Source of the DNA: Hydrangea macrophylla
Lineage: Eukaryota; Streptophyta; Magnoliopsida; Cornales; Hydrangeaceae
NCBI GenBank assembly: GCA_033977485.1
Contig: CM066985.1
Location: 71,967,045 to 72,031,044, forward strand
Direction of reading: 5' to 3'
Length of the DNA: 64,000 bases
Part shown: piece after piece, positions 31,699-42,672 of the stretch
Layout of the letters: every line of letters begins with the position of its first letter
Numbering within the stretch: the stretch's first letter is position 1
The notes under the pieces: model-generated
The model's input: only the letters and a program-made list of their open reading frames with translations
What the model was told of the DNA's origin: nothing
Databases searched by the model: none
Position numbers and translations under genes: made by a program

Positions 31699-32622
31699 AT
31701 GGCTCTTGACGGAAAAGATACTGATCCTATTACTCCTGCTCGTCCAGATCTGTCTCTTTCTCAACACACCCCTGCTCAACGGGTTACTAGCGTGTTGTTG
31801 AGTGGAAGGAACTTTGCCGCATGGTCCCGTTCTTTCCGTCTCTATCTTGGAGGCAAAGGTAAGTCTGGATGGATTCTAGGCACTGTACCCATACCAGCGC
31901 TCTCTGATCCTACATTTGCTCAGTGGGATATTGATAACTGCACCATTTTGGGGTGGTTATTTAACTCTATGGAAGATCGAATTTATCATATGTTCATGTT
32001 TCATGATACTGTTTCCAGCCTATGGACCTCTCTGACTCAAATGTATGCTCATGAGTGCAATGATTCCCGTATCTTCGAACTTTATCGGGATGTTGCACAG
32101 GCTTCTCAGGCTACATTAGGTCTTTCAGTTGCTGATTATTTTGGTTACCTTCAGTCCCGTTGGGAGGAACTGGCTCAATATGAGCCTCTTAGTGAATTTC
32201 CGCCTGAAGCAGCTACTATTGCTCTCCGACATCTCAATCGCCATCACACCTACCAGTTCTTGATGGGTCTAAAACCTGAGTTCGAATCTCTCCGGACTCA
32301 GATTTTAAACACATCCCCTATGCCTTCTTTATTTGAGGCTTTTGCTACTATTGATGGAAATGAGAGACGTCGTCGCTTGCTTCAACCTCCGGCTGTACAT
32401 GAGCCAACTCAAGTGCCTGATCAGATGGCTCTTGCTGCCCCAACGGGCCCATTCACTCGTCCTCCTGCATCTGGTAATCGCCCTTTCTGCACTCACTGTG
32501 GTAATCTTGGTCACATTAAGGATCGCTGCTTCAAACTCCATCCTGAACTCCTTCTACTGTACTCCATGTTGGGTCTAGCAACCCCTCGTGGATTCTGGAT
32601 TCTGGTGCCAGTGATCATATGA
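31699..32622 (+). CDS. gag: copia B Gag
   Basis: Same protein as copia A Gag with a few substitutions (for example Asp to Asn in 'IDGxERRRR' and Pro to His in 'PAVxEPTQVP'). Starts at ATG 31699. The CCHC knuckle FCTHCGNLGHIKDRC is intact near 32487-32531. As in copia A, the frame ends 30 residues beyond the knuckle without reaching protease, which lies in the -1 frame. The shared defect dates from before the A/B duplication and probably reflects a small deletion in the Gag-PR linker. A programmed shift is possible, but no obvious slippery heptamer stands out. Confidence 0.85.
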   Translation: MALDGKDTDPITPARPDLSLSQHTPAQRVTSVLLSGRNFAAWSRSFRLYLGGKGKSGWILGTVPIPALSDPTFAQWDIDNCTILGWLFNSMEDRIYHMFMFHDTVSSLWTSLTQMYAHECNDSRIFELYRDVAQASQATLGLSVADYFGYLQSRWEELAQYEPLSEFPPEAATIALRHLNRHHTYQFLMGLKPEFESLRTQILNTSPMPSLFEAFATIDGNERRRRLLQPPAVHEPTQVPDQMALAAPTGPFTRPPASGNRPFCTHCGNLGHIKDRCFKLHPELLLLYSMLGLATPRGFWILVPVII

Positions 32623-35600
32623 CTGGTAAGTTGTCCTTGTTTTCATCCTCTTTGGTTCCCATCTCCCAATCTGTGCGTATTGCCGACGGGTCCACTATCT
32701 ATGTCAAAAGTAAAGGCGATGTTTGCCTCTCCTCTAGTATCTCTTTATCTTCTGTTCTTCATGTCCCTAGCTTTCTTTATAATCTTCTTTCAGTTAGTCG
32801 TCTTGCAAAATCTCTTAATTGTGAAATTGTGTTCTTACCAGATTGTTGTCATTTGCAAGACCGGATTTCGAAGAAGATTTTTGGCAGGGGATATGGGCGG
32901 GATGACCTTTTCTATTTTGGTGATCCACCTAGCGGAAGTTTAAGTGTGTCGTCGTCGAGTCTCCAAGCGTCTGTTTTGCCCGAGTCTTCTAAGTCTTCTA
33001 GTTTTTCTTTAGAGTCAATAAAATTGTGGCACGCCCGCTTGGGCCATGCAAACTTTCATTATCTTTGTCAACTTTTTCCATTATTAAATAAAGCCTGCCA
33101 GAAATTTAAATTCAATTGTGTGGTGTGTGAATTATCTAAGCATACTCGTTCTCATTACATACCTCACATGAATCGTGCACCGTCTGCTTTTGATATTATC
33201 CATACTGATGTGTGGGGCCCTTCCCCAATTACTGCTATTTCTGGTTACCGTTATTAGTTTACATTCATTGATGATTACACTAGGTGTACATGTGTTTCTT
33301 TGCTTAAGAAGAAATCAGAAGTTTTCTCCTTGTTTTCTAACTTCTTACAAATGGTTAAGACCCAATTTAGTACAGTTGTTCGTAATCTACGTTCTGATAA
33401 TGGTCGTGAATACATTACTAATGAGTTTCGGGCTGAGCTTAATAAACAGGGTATTCTCCAGCAACTCACTTGTCCCTACACTCCAGAACAGAATGGTGTG
33501 GCGGAACGAAAGAACCGCTCCATCATGTCTGTTGTTAGGTGTCTTCTGTGCGGAATGAATGTACCCAAATACTTCTGGCATCTGGCCGTTCTTACTGCCA
33601 CTTTTCTTCTTAACCGGACTCCAAGTCGTGTTTTACATGGAAAGGCACCTCTGCAACTTCTTCAGCCCGACAAAACCCTCTTTCCTATCCTACCTCGGGT
33701 CTTTGGTTGTACATGCTTTGTTCAAGATCGCAGTCCAACTCGAACAAAATTAGATAACAAGGCTGTCCGCTGCATCTTCTTAGGTTATTCACCTATGTCA
33801 AAAGGTTACCGGTGTTATGATCCGATTACTCGTCATATGTATCATTCTATGGATGTTACGTTTTTGGAGGATACTCCATTTTTTGCAGGTCCTCAGTCTG
33901 TTCCTGCTCCTTCTAATACTACTTTATCTGAAGATAGTGAGTGGCTTCCCCGTCCTGTTCCTCTGTTTGAACCATCTTCAGAGACTTCCTCCTCCCTTCC
34001 TCCGGTCATTACCACCGCTCCTACTCAGGTGTATTCTCGCCGGCCTCCTGCTCAGACTCCACTTCCAAGATCTTCCCCGGAATCTGGTAATGCTTCTACT
34101 CCTTTACCTACTAGACATTCCACACGGCTTCGCCGTCCTCCTAATCGTTATGGTTTTTCTGTTAGTACTAATCATCCCATTGATCAGTATGTTTCTTATC
34201 AGGGACTTTCAGATTCCTATTGCTCTTTTCTTAGTCAGGTTGACTCCACATCCATCCCTCGGTATGTCTCTGAAGCTCTCCAGGATCCACAGTGGGTGGC
34301 TGCCATGACCTTGAAAATGGATGCCCTTCAACGTAATCAGACTTGGGAACTTGTGTCTCTCCCCCCTGGTGAGAAAACTGTTGGGTGTAAGTGGGTCTTC
34401 ACTATCAAGTATCAGGCTGATGGTACTATCGAGCGCTATAAGGCACGTCTAGTGGCCAAGGGCTTTACTCAAATCCCGGGCAAGGATTTTAGCGCTACCT
34501 TTGCTCCCGTAGCCAAATTGACATCTGTTCGGCTTATAATCTCTTTGGCTGCATCTCACAACTGGCCCCTACATCAATTGGATGTTAAAAATGCCTTTCT
34601 GAATGGGGATTTGGATGAGACTATTTATATGGATCCTCCTCCGGGTTTTCGGGCTGAGGGGGAGTATTCAAGGAAGGTATGTCGTCTTCGAAAATCTTTA
34701 TACGGTCTTAAGCAATCACCCCGAGCTTGGTTCAACCGTTTTAGTGAGGTCATTTTATCTTTGGGCTTCACTCGATGCCACTCTGATCACACTTGTTTCA
34801 CCCATCATCGACCTGATGGCCGGTCAGTTATTATTCTGGTATATGTTGATGATATCATTATTACAGGGGATGATGCTCCAGGCATTACCAAAGTCAAGAA
34901 GGCCCTTAGTCAATCTTTTGATGTTAAGGACTTGGGGCCTCTTCGGTACTTTCTCGGGATAGAAGTTGCCCGCTCTCGTCGAGGTATATCACTGTCTCAA
35001 CGAAAATATACTCTGGATCTCCTGCAAGATACAGGTATGATGGGATGTCGTCCTGCCTCTACTCCTATGGATCCCAATCATAAGCTGACTAATGAGTCTG
35101 GGGAACTTATTCCTGATGCTTCGGTATATCAGCGCCTTGTTGGCCGTCTTATTTACTTGACCAACACTCGACCCGACATTACATTTGCAGTCAGTGTTGT
35201 AAGTCAATTTATGCATGCTCCACGATCATCTCATCTTGATGCTGTTCATCATATACTCCGGTATCTCAAGACTTGTCCGGGTCTTGGAATATTTTATTCT
35301 GCAGGTACACAGTCTGGGGTGTCCTGCTTCACTGATGCTGATTATGCTGGGTCTAAGAGTGATCGTCGGTCCACATCCGGATTCTGCACTTTCTATGGGA
35401 GTCATCTTCTCTCATGGAAAAGCAAGAAACAAGCTGTAGTTTCTCGTTCTTCCGCTGAGGCAGAATATCGGGCCATGGCACAGGGAACATGTGAGCTTCT
35501 ATGGGTGCGTTCTATTCTGAAAGAGTTGGGATATCCGGTTAATGGCTCATCCACGTTGTTCTGTGACAACAAGTCTGCCCTTATGCTTGCTTCTGACTCG

Positions 35601-35804
35601 GTTCTCCATGAACGTACTAAGCATATTGAAGTGGATGTTCATTTCATTAGAGAGAAAGTTCGGTCTGGAATCATTGTCCCAGAATTTGTGCCCTCTTCCA
35701 ATCAAGCTGCTGATATGTTTACAAAGTTTGTTGGTCCCTCTCTCCTGAAGTCGTCTTTGGTCAAGCTGGGTCTCATTGATATCTTTGCTCCATCTCCAGC
35801 TTGA
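32574..35804 (+). pseudogene. pol: copia B Pol with one in-frame stop in integrase
   Basis: Same domain order as copia A Pol. Protease DSGASDHMTG is at the start, then GAG-pre-integrase, integrase, reverse transcriptase (YVDD) and RNase H, and here the native C-terminus is present, ending TGA at 35802-35804. A TAG at 33255-33257, just after the first integrase aspartate, separates 32574-33257 from 33258-35804 in the same frame. Copia A reads TAT GTT where B reads TAG TTT, a change of two adjacent bases. Copia A and B thus carry different, complementary lesions. An internal Met at 33300 opens the downstream part but omits the first catalytic Asp. Confidence 0.9.
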
Positions 35805-35811
35805 GGGGGAG

Positions 35812-36021
35812 TGTTGGAATATATATTTATTTTTATTATAGTCAAACGTATTTCATGGACTGATTAGGAATAGATTGATTGTAATTTATTATAGTTGTCT
35901 ATTTCCTTTTTTCTTTTCTTTCCTTTTCTTCTCTTTGTTTCCTTTTTCTGTCTTTCCTAGCTTGTATATATACATACTCTTTGTGAATGAATTAAACAAT
36001 CAATTCTTCTATCTTTCTTCT
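35812..36021 (+). repeat. copia B 3' LTR
   Basis: 210 bp, preceded by the polypurine tract TTGAGGGGGAG (35801-35811) and followed by the TSD CTAAC (36022-36026). Confidence 0.95.
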
Positions 36022-36026
36022 CTAAC

Positions 36027-37530
36027 AGAGTTTGATTTTCAAATTTCTGAATCAAGTGAAGAACGACTCTTTGGATGTCTCGTGGTACAACCAACCCTCA
36101 TAAGCCGTATTCTTGAAGCTCAAGGAAAGAACGAAGGACTTCGTAAATGGTTTGAAAAAGCGTCGGCAAAGGACCCCGCTGAGTGGAATATAGGAGCAGA
36201 TGGAGGATTTAGATGTCGCAACCGACTTTGTGTACCTAATGAGGACAACCTAAGGAAAGATATACTGGATGAGGCACACAAGTCAAGGATGACAGTTCAT
36301 CCCGGAGGAACAAAAATGTACAAAGATTTAAAAAGGAACTTCTGGTGGGAAGGAATGAAGAGAGAAGTAGCAGATTATGTGTCTAAATGCATGACCTGCA
36401 AGCAAGTCAAAGCTGAACATCAGAAACTAGGAGGATTGTTACAGCCACTACTAGTTCCCGGATGGAAATGGGAGCACATAACGATGGATTTCGTTGTCGG
36501 AATGCCAAGGTCAAGGCAGAATCATGACGCCATTTGGGTAATCGTGGATCAACTCACCAAATCGGCTTACTTTATCGCTTATAGCATGACTTACCCAGTT
36601 GAGAAATTGAGCAGAATGTATATACAACAAGTTGTTCGACTACATGGAGTACCCGTGTCAATTGTGTCAGATCGTGATTCACGTTTTACGTCTGAATTTT
36701 GGGAAAGCTTACAGACAGCACTTGGAACTTCATTGAAGCTAAGTTCAGCTTTTCACCCACAAACTGATGGACAGACCGAGAGAGTCAATCAAGTCATGGA
36801 AGACATGCTTCGAGCTTGTGCAATAGATTTTGAAAGTTCATGGGAAGAGAACCTACCGTTGATAGAGTTTGCTTATAACAACAGCTACCATACGAGTATA
36901 GAAATGGCACCATTTGAAGCTTTATATGGAAGACCGTGCCGATCACCCTTATGTTGGGCAGAAGTTGGAGATGACAAGCTGCTAGGATCAGAGATGATTC
37001 GAGAGACGAACGAAAAGATCAATATCGTCAAAAAGAAGATGAAAGCAGCTCAGAGCCGACAGAAAAGTTATGCGGATAAACATCGCAAGGACTTGGAATT
37101 CCATGTTGGAGATCACGTATTCCTAAAAGTATCACCCGTACGAGGAATTGTCAGATTTAGACAAAAGAGAGGAAAACTTTCGCCACGTTACATTGGGCCG
37201 TTCGAAATTCTGGAACGCGTGGGAAAAGTTGCTTACAGACTTGCACTGCCGCCCAAGATGTCAGGAGTACATAATGTGTTTCATATCAACATGTTAAGGA
37301 AAGTCATGCACGATCCGTCTCATGAGATCAACTTCACGGATATCGAGGTAAACGATAATGTGACTTTCAATGAAGGACCGGTGAAGATCATGGGACAAGG
37401 AACTAAGAAGTTGAGGACTAAAGAGATTCCGCTAGTGAAAGTCCAGTGGAAACACCATGATGAGCGTGAAGCTTCGTGGGAATTAGAATCTGAGATACAT
37501 GAGAAGTTCCCTTACCTTTTCAATGTATAG
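36027..37530 (+). CDS. gag-pol: G1 Gag-Pol, C-terminal part (integrase and chromodomain-like tail)
   Basis: Continues the frame cut at 31068, and no stop occurs until TAG at 37528-37530. The zinc-binding HHCC region includes VHPGGTKMYKD and KCMTCKQ. The catalytic triad is Asp at 36487, Asp at 36670 and Glu at 36778, with spacings of 60 and 35 residues, the standard D-D-35-E arrangement. A GPF/GPY-type region (PRYIGPFEILERVGKVAYRL) follows. The tail IPLVKVQWKHHDEREASWE resembles the chromodomain of plant chromoviruses, which can direct integration toward marked chromatin. The open frame upstream of 36027 lies in the copia LTR and is not part of the gene. Combined with 28073-31068 the protein is about 1.5 thousand residues. 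Confidence 0.9.
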
Positions 37531-37562
37531 CTAGCTCTGATTCCGGGGACGGAATCTTTAAT

Positions 37563-37575
37563 AGCAGGTGGATGA
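37563..37575 (+). promoter_or_regulatory. G1 polypurine tract
   Basis: Purine-rich AGCAGGTGGATGA immediately precedes the 3' LTR start TGTAATACCCG and would prime plus-strand synthesis. It is not a pure purine run, so the exact primer is uncertain. Confidence 0.6.
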
Positions 37576-40398
37576 TGTAATACCCGTAAATTTCCCGATC
37601 TTACTACAATGGGTCCCGGTATTTTGGTTCATATTAATTCCAGTATTTTAAATTTAAATCCTGGAAACCCGAACTTATACGTACACGCATCTATTTATTT
37701 TCTCGGACTGTTAAATCAAACCTGGACTGACTGGGCACGAAAACCCGTAAAATCTGTGCTTATACTGGACTGCATTGCACGTAGAATTGAGCGACGACTA
37801 AACCAGCATTTAAGGAAACGATGGTACACAAAGAATCTTTCCTAAATTGGTAAATGTACTTGCCTAGCCTAGCTCAACCCATTGGACACTTCCATTACCC
37901 AAACCACCCTCCCTTGTACCCGCCGGACACCCACACAAACCCCCTAACCGCCGGCTCCATTCCTTTCCCCAATACACCATCAAAATCAAATGTCATCTCT
38001 CCATCCCACCTATCTTGTTCAAGCAGATTTGCAAAAATCTGTGAGTATCTATGTGTATGTGCGTTACTGTATATTTATATGAGTATTGAGTGAGGGAGAG
38101 TAACCGAGAGTTAGGGAACCCCCACACATATACCCTCTCACAATTTTCCCCTCTATTACTCTCTGCTCTTATTATTACCACTCACATCCTCTCTGTCCCT
38201 TGCCATCACACACACACCCACCGGAAAGAAGAGGAGGGCTAGAGAGAGAGAAGAACCTCGCCGGAGATAGAGAGAGAGAGACCGAGACCCACAAGTAAAA
38301 CCCACCCCCTCTGACTCATTTCTGTATCATACACACCCCTGTGCACAAACCAAACAGAGCCTAAGCCCTATGTTGAACCCGAAATAGCCATGGAAGCTCC
38401 TCACCGGAGCTCAAATTTCTAAACATAACCAAAGCCCATTATTTTTGTACCAATCAGACCCTCTAGGTCCCAGGAGGACCCCCTATAATCAGCTTTTGAA
38501 AAGATCCACGTTTGGACCACCATGCAAGCCGTTATTCCCTCTTAACCCGAAAAGAATAATCTCATAGTAGGCCCTTAAAACGAATAAACCGGATCATGGG
38601 CTCCTAGTATGTCATAGAGGAAGGAAAACCGGTCATTTTGGCGTTGGATTCGTCGATTTTTATGAAAAGACGAAGAAGTTATGAGCTCGGAAAGATTTTC
38701 CGGCGAAGCCCCGATTTTCCGGCGACCAAGTCTCACCGGAGAAGACACGACCCGTTTGGGTCTCGGGTTATATCATTTACCCGATTGGGTCGGGTTTTGG
38801 GTCATGGATATAGGTTAGTATGTGTGTAGAAATGGTAGTGGGTTTGGGTTATAACAATTGCTAATGGATCCGGTTCGGATCTTTTAAGTTGGATCGAGCC
38901 TAGAGTGAATACAGGTAACCCGTGGGCGCGGGTTCGGATATGGGTTAACCCGCGGGTTTTTCTGATAATTATAATTAATTGTTTTTATATTACTAAATTA
39001 CTCTACTAATCTTAATTAAGGTTTATTAGTCTGTTTTTATATTGTTAACTATTCTGTTTAACTTAATTAACGTTTTAATGTTCTGTTTTAGTAAATATAA
39101 TATATATTAATCGAGATTAGTATATATATATATTATTTATAATATATTTAGTATTAATAAATATGTATATATGGTTTTGAAATTTTGTTTTAAAAAAATC
39201 CAATAAAGGTTTCAATGATACTATATATTATAGTTTTATAAATTGTAATGTTATTTTTTATAATATACTTATAATCTGAAAATATAAATTGTTATTATTA
39301 TATGATTAAGTAAATGTTTTAAATTAAAAATAATTAGGTAATAAATACCTAATGACCCATTTTCAAGCATAGGAAAATTACATTAAATTTTCCTAAGGTC
39401 TAGTACCCCTATAGTGTAAATTATTATTTGCAAAACCCTAGCATTAATATTTTAATAATTATTAATTATTTATAAAATATCCGTTTGGTTGTATTTTAAT
39501 GATTTAAAATACCAAACGAGTCCCGAAAATTACGAGGAAAATATTACTAGCCTAATTTAAGGCCTAGTATTTAATAAAAATATTTATAAGAGTCATATGC
39601 CTCTCTAAACTATATTTTAAAATTATGGGACCCCGCAGTCTATTATTAGACGTTTTAAATTTCAGAAATTCGTAATAAATAAACCGTAGCCCAGAAAAAT
39701 ACGCGGTCAATTCCCAGAGTCTTAGAATAATGTCTAGAATATTCCCTTAAAGTTTGGTGACCTTTTAACACGGTCAAAAATACAGCTTATCTTTAGGGCC
39801 CAAACTGATATAAAAAACCCAGCCTTTTATGCGACGGACTCCGATTTGAGTCTAGTCAATGGCGTTGGACTCAGAATGATGTCCAGATCATCATGTTGAG
39901 GTTTAGGGACCCACCCGGCACAATTACCATTATGCCCTTGATTTCAGTAAACTTATTAATCAATGTTCTATATAATCTTAATGCTTTGTAGGAACCGCTA
40001 CGCTTGTTTTTACGCAACCGCTTCAAGGTGAGTCGTCCTAACTCACTTGGGATATTATAGAACTATTCTTTGATCGTATGTGTATGTCCAGTACGTCCTG
40101 CGTGGACGAGACTGATAAATATTAGTATTTTAAATGTTGAGATTGTTTCTTATATATCGAACGTATGTTAGTTAACTATACTCCATGCCTGGTTAAATAT
40201 TCGCTGATATTCTTGTTATCATGATTTCTGTTTCTATAGTCACATGAACATTCATATGAACATGGTCGAGTCTTGATGTCAACATTGACGTCTGCATGGT
40301 TAGTCACGGAGACTAACACCGTCATATCAATTTATACATTGTATGGACCGTGGTGGTCCGAGTGGTACAGTCAAGTAAATGGGAACAACAATGAAACT

Positions 40399-40681
40399 GC
40401 TATAGGGCCCTGGTAGGAGACGATAGCCAGAGTTTCCATTGAAATCATTGAAGTTATGCATGAATTGATGATTGATACGCTATAGGGCCCTGTTAGGCGA
40501 CGATAGCAATGTATCCATCAGAATACAATAGTTACCTTTCAAATGCTATAGGGCCCTGCTAGGCGACGATAGCGCTGTAACTATTCTATTCTCCCGGCAA
40601 GGTCACGAGGACCTAAGAGTCCAATGATTACACTCTTTCTAAAACCAAAACTGCTATAGGGCCCTGCTAGGCGACGATAGC
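40399..40681 (+). repeat. four-fold hairpin motif in the G1 3' LTR
   Basis: Counterparts of the motifs at 24864-25146, here at 40399-40427, 40479-40507, 40545-40573 and 40653-40681. Spacing is the same. The first copy is slightly altered in the loop (TGGTAGGAGACG), but its GCTAT and ATAGC ends are kept. Confidence 0.75.
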
Positions 40682-40748
40682 AACGTAATCATTCTACTCT
40701 GAGCTAACGGCGTTACACTGGTAATGTAACAAGTCACATGAGTCGGTT

Positions 40749-41087
40749 GTGGTGTTCATGGTCGAGTTAAAGTCGAATATATCGATAATGCATTATGTCA
40801 TCATTCTACATGTCATATACTCATTAATGTCTTTTCAAGATATGTTGTACTTGTATATCCTTATCTGTATTAGGAGTGATCGGTTAAGACGTTCTCACTT
40901 AGCTTCAAAAGCTAACGGCTCCTTCCCTGCCCTGGACTTTTTACGTCTAGGTTATGATGAGGAGAACTATCAAGGTAACGATGAAGACGAATATCACTAT
41001 CCTCAGAATGGGAATTATCAGGAAGGTGATCCTGAGGCAGACTATCAGGAAGAGCCTGATAACGAAGGTTATGGGTTTGCCAGTTAG
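40749..41087 (+). CDS. acidic small ORF inside the G1 3' LTR
   Basis: 112 codons, identical to the ORF at 25214-25552 except for one Leu-to-Phe change. See that entry for composition. In this copy it lies 326 bp before the LTR end. Confidence 0.35.
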   Translation: MVFMVELKSNISIMHYVIILHVIYSLMSFQDMLYLYILICIRSDRLRRSHLASKANGSFPALDFLRLGYDEENYQGNDEDEYHYPQNGNYQEGDPEADYQEEPDNEGYGFAS

Positions 41088-41413
41088 AAAGAGGACCCTG
41101 GCCTATTTCCGCATTAAGACTTCTATTACGTTTTAATTATCTTTTGGTTGATGTAATATTTAAGTGGCGTAGATCGCCCAGACTTATCTTTTGTGGTTTT
41201 CATTTGGAACTGCTGTAATAGCTTAAGTAGCAAACACTCTAAGTTCCCCCATGAATACCATTAGACGCTTTTGCAAATTTCTTACTCTGATCTATATATT
41301 ATGTTGTTAGTATGAGGCACGGACAGGTCAGTTTTATGTAACTCGTCATTCCCTACGGGTCCAGAAAGGAAATTTAAAATTTTCCCTATTTTTGGTTACT
41401 CCGGGGCGTGACA

Positions 41414-41692
41414 ATATATGAAGAAAGAGAAACAAATCGCACCCAAACAAGAAAATAGTATATTTTCTCCTCAATTTATTAAGGCTTCCTTCTCTTTAGT
41501 GATTAGGGAAAGGGGATTATTTCATCTCTAATGAAAGTCAAGGACATTACTAAACCGCAACGTAGACACAAGACTGATAGGAAAAGGGGCTTCCACAAAT
41601 GAGCCAGACAGGATACAAAATGGAAATATAGGCTGGTTAATCATGAAACTGCACTTTAATAAAATAAGGTTCAATCGAACATAAGAACTCAC
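41414..41692 (-). other. RPN10-copy intron 6 remnant next to G1
   Basis: Downstream (minus-strand sense) of the decayed RPN10 exon 6, after its donor GTGAGT (complement of 41687-41692). No exon 7 is seen before the G1 LTR begins. The comparable sequence beyond exon 6 at 63.6 kb is unrelated. Confidence 0.5.
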
Positions 41693-41828
41693 CAAGTACC
41701 AAGTCTTGATCATCTGCAGCTGCATCTGACACATCAGTGTCCCTCACAGCAAGGCTGGCAGTGGGATCATCCATTGACACAGCAGCTCATCATTCTGTAG
41801 CACTCAAGGTCAGTGCATTCTCATCATC
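41693..41828 (-). pseudogene. RPN10: RPN10 exon 6, decayed (second UIM region)
   Basis: The minus-strand exon begins after CTACAG (acceptor at 41829-41831) with GATGATGAGAATGC (DDENA), exactly the start of the RPN10 segment holding the second ubiquitin-interacting motif. It ends DDQDL..., then donor GTGAGT. Within the first 30 bp the acceptor-plus-start block is repeated (GACCCTGAATGCTACAG then GACCTTGAGTGCTACAG), and the 'CTCCAGCAGGCCCTTG' core seen in the 63.6-kb copy is missing. Together these break the frame, giving a stop a few codons in. Downstream words (MDDP, SLAV, AAADDQD) are still recognisable in another frame. Confidence 0.85.
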
Positions 41829-42119
41829 CTGTAGCATTCAGGGTCAGTTCAAAGAATCCTACAGAAGCTAATAACCAATCAACGAGACAAAAAGATTAAC
41901 CACCATGAGATATATGAGCAGGTTGTATCAGTTGTGAACAACTTCTTTTCATGTAATTAGCATCCAAAAAATATGTTTTTCGGAAGGGGAGAGAACAAAA
42001 GGAACATAGACCTATAATGAACCACATATGCAATAACTTTCCAAATCGAGACAAACGAAATATATCATCAAGAAAAATAATATCCTCCATCGAATAGATG
42101 ACATAAAATTGCAAGAAGT
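41829..42119 (-). other. RPN10-copy intron 5, homologous to 63776-64000
   Basis: The stretch including 'ctaataacca', 'gagacaaaaagat', 'cttcttttcatg', 'attagcatccaaaaa' and 'gaaccacat' runs parallel to the sequence beyond exon 6 at the right window edge. The duplicated unit therefore includes intron as well as exon, so both copies arose by genomic duplication, not retroposition. Confidence 0.75.
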
Positions 42120-42672
42120 TGTTAGGAATTTGATTTATTGCGGAACAATCAAATCCCCTACAAGATCGTGTGAGGTGCAAACAAGTAGAAGAGAACACGG
42201 GGAAAATAAATCAATCACACAGAACACCAGATTTCTACGTGGTTCGGCCCAAAGAATGCCTACGTCCACACCTTGCAGAGTTTCATTATACTCTAGGGTT
42301 ACAAGAGGGGCTCTCAACTTGATCTCTCTAGTTGACACGGTGGTGTTGCCACATACACACACAAACACAATGATCAACATGGATATATATAGCCTATACA
42401 GTTTCCTAACCCTAAATTTCTTCCTAAACCGGATAGGAATGACTAAACAATTTCCTATTCTAAACAAGAAACACAAAATCCTTACCTAAACAAAACAAGA
42501 AACAAAAGCTAAATCTATGCGTGTCCGCTCGAGCGGGCCGCTAGCGCAGTCTTTCATGCGGGCGAGATTTCAGAGAGTTTGCTTCATCCTCCAACCCAAA
42601 ATCACCGAGGTCGCACAGGGGAGCCTTTGATTGGAAACACTTCCGATGGTACGAGGCTCCACAATCCCAACA
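42120..42672 (-). repeat. TRIM-like element, 3' LTR
   Basis: 553 bp. Its GC-rich part (gcgtgtccgctcgagcgggccgc, near 42519) is shared with the other LTR. Adjacent internal purine-rich strand (complement of 'atctcccacttggagac') is a possible polypurine tract. Confidence 0.75.

Larger units (their letters stand above)
31069..36021 (+). mobile_element. copia B: complete Ty1/copia element inside G1 pol
   Basis: LTRs 31069-31278 and 35812-36021 are 210 bp each and differ at two positions, so the insertion is recent. A 5-bp TSD CTAAC flanks it (31064-31068 and 36022-36026). The element starts TGTTGG but ends ...TTCT instead of the canonical CA, supported by both LTRs, the primer-site position and the TSD. 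Total length 4953 bp. It lies in the same orientation as its gypsy host. It is the parental or sister copy of copia A. Confidence 0.95.
22290..41413 (+). mobile_element. gypsy G1: Tekay/Del-like chromovirus hosting copia B
   Basis: Ty3/gypsy order gag-PR-RT-RNase H-INT, with a C-terminal chromodomain-like segment. LTRs are very long (3' LTR 3838 bp; 5' LTR lacks its first 274 bp). Between primer site and gag lie two additional ORFs. The gag-pol frame is uninterrupted except for copia B at 31069-36021, whose removal with one TSD copy restores phase. LTR copies differ by roughly 1% by eye plus a ~22-bp duplication near 23.57 kb. Because the left border is rearranged, no TSD can be matched; the right flank starts ATATA (41414). 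Assignment to Tekay/Del rests on the chromodomain-type tail and long LTRs and is an inference. Confidence 0.9.
37576..41413 (+). repeat. G1 3' LTR, 3838 bp
   Basis: Starts TGTAATACCCGTAAATTTCC and ends CGGGGCGTGACA. It is complete and carries the same internal landmarks as the 5' LTR: GA-rich leader near 38240-38285, four hairpin motifs (40399-40681), and the acidic ORF at 40749-41087. The first 274 bp are unique to this copy because the 5' LTR lost them. Confidence 0.92.

Noticed and set aside
35875..37530. 551-codon ORF starting with a hydrophobic N-terminus, looking like a membrane-anchored integrase
   Set aside because: The first ~50 codons are copia LTR sequence read through by chance; the gene part starts at 36027. 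The same applies to 21006-21296.
21420..41087. Endogenous pararetrovirus origin for the pol sequences
   Set aside because: LTRs, primer sites, TSDs and an integrase with a D-D-35-E core are present, which fits LTR retrotransposons; no movement- or coat-protein-like motif was seen.
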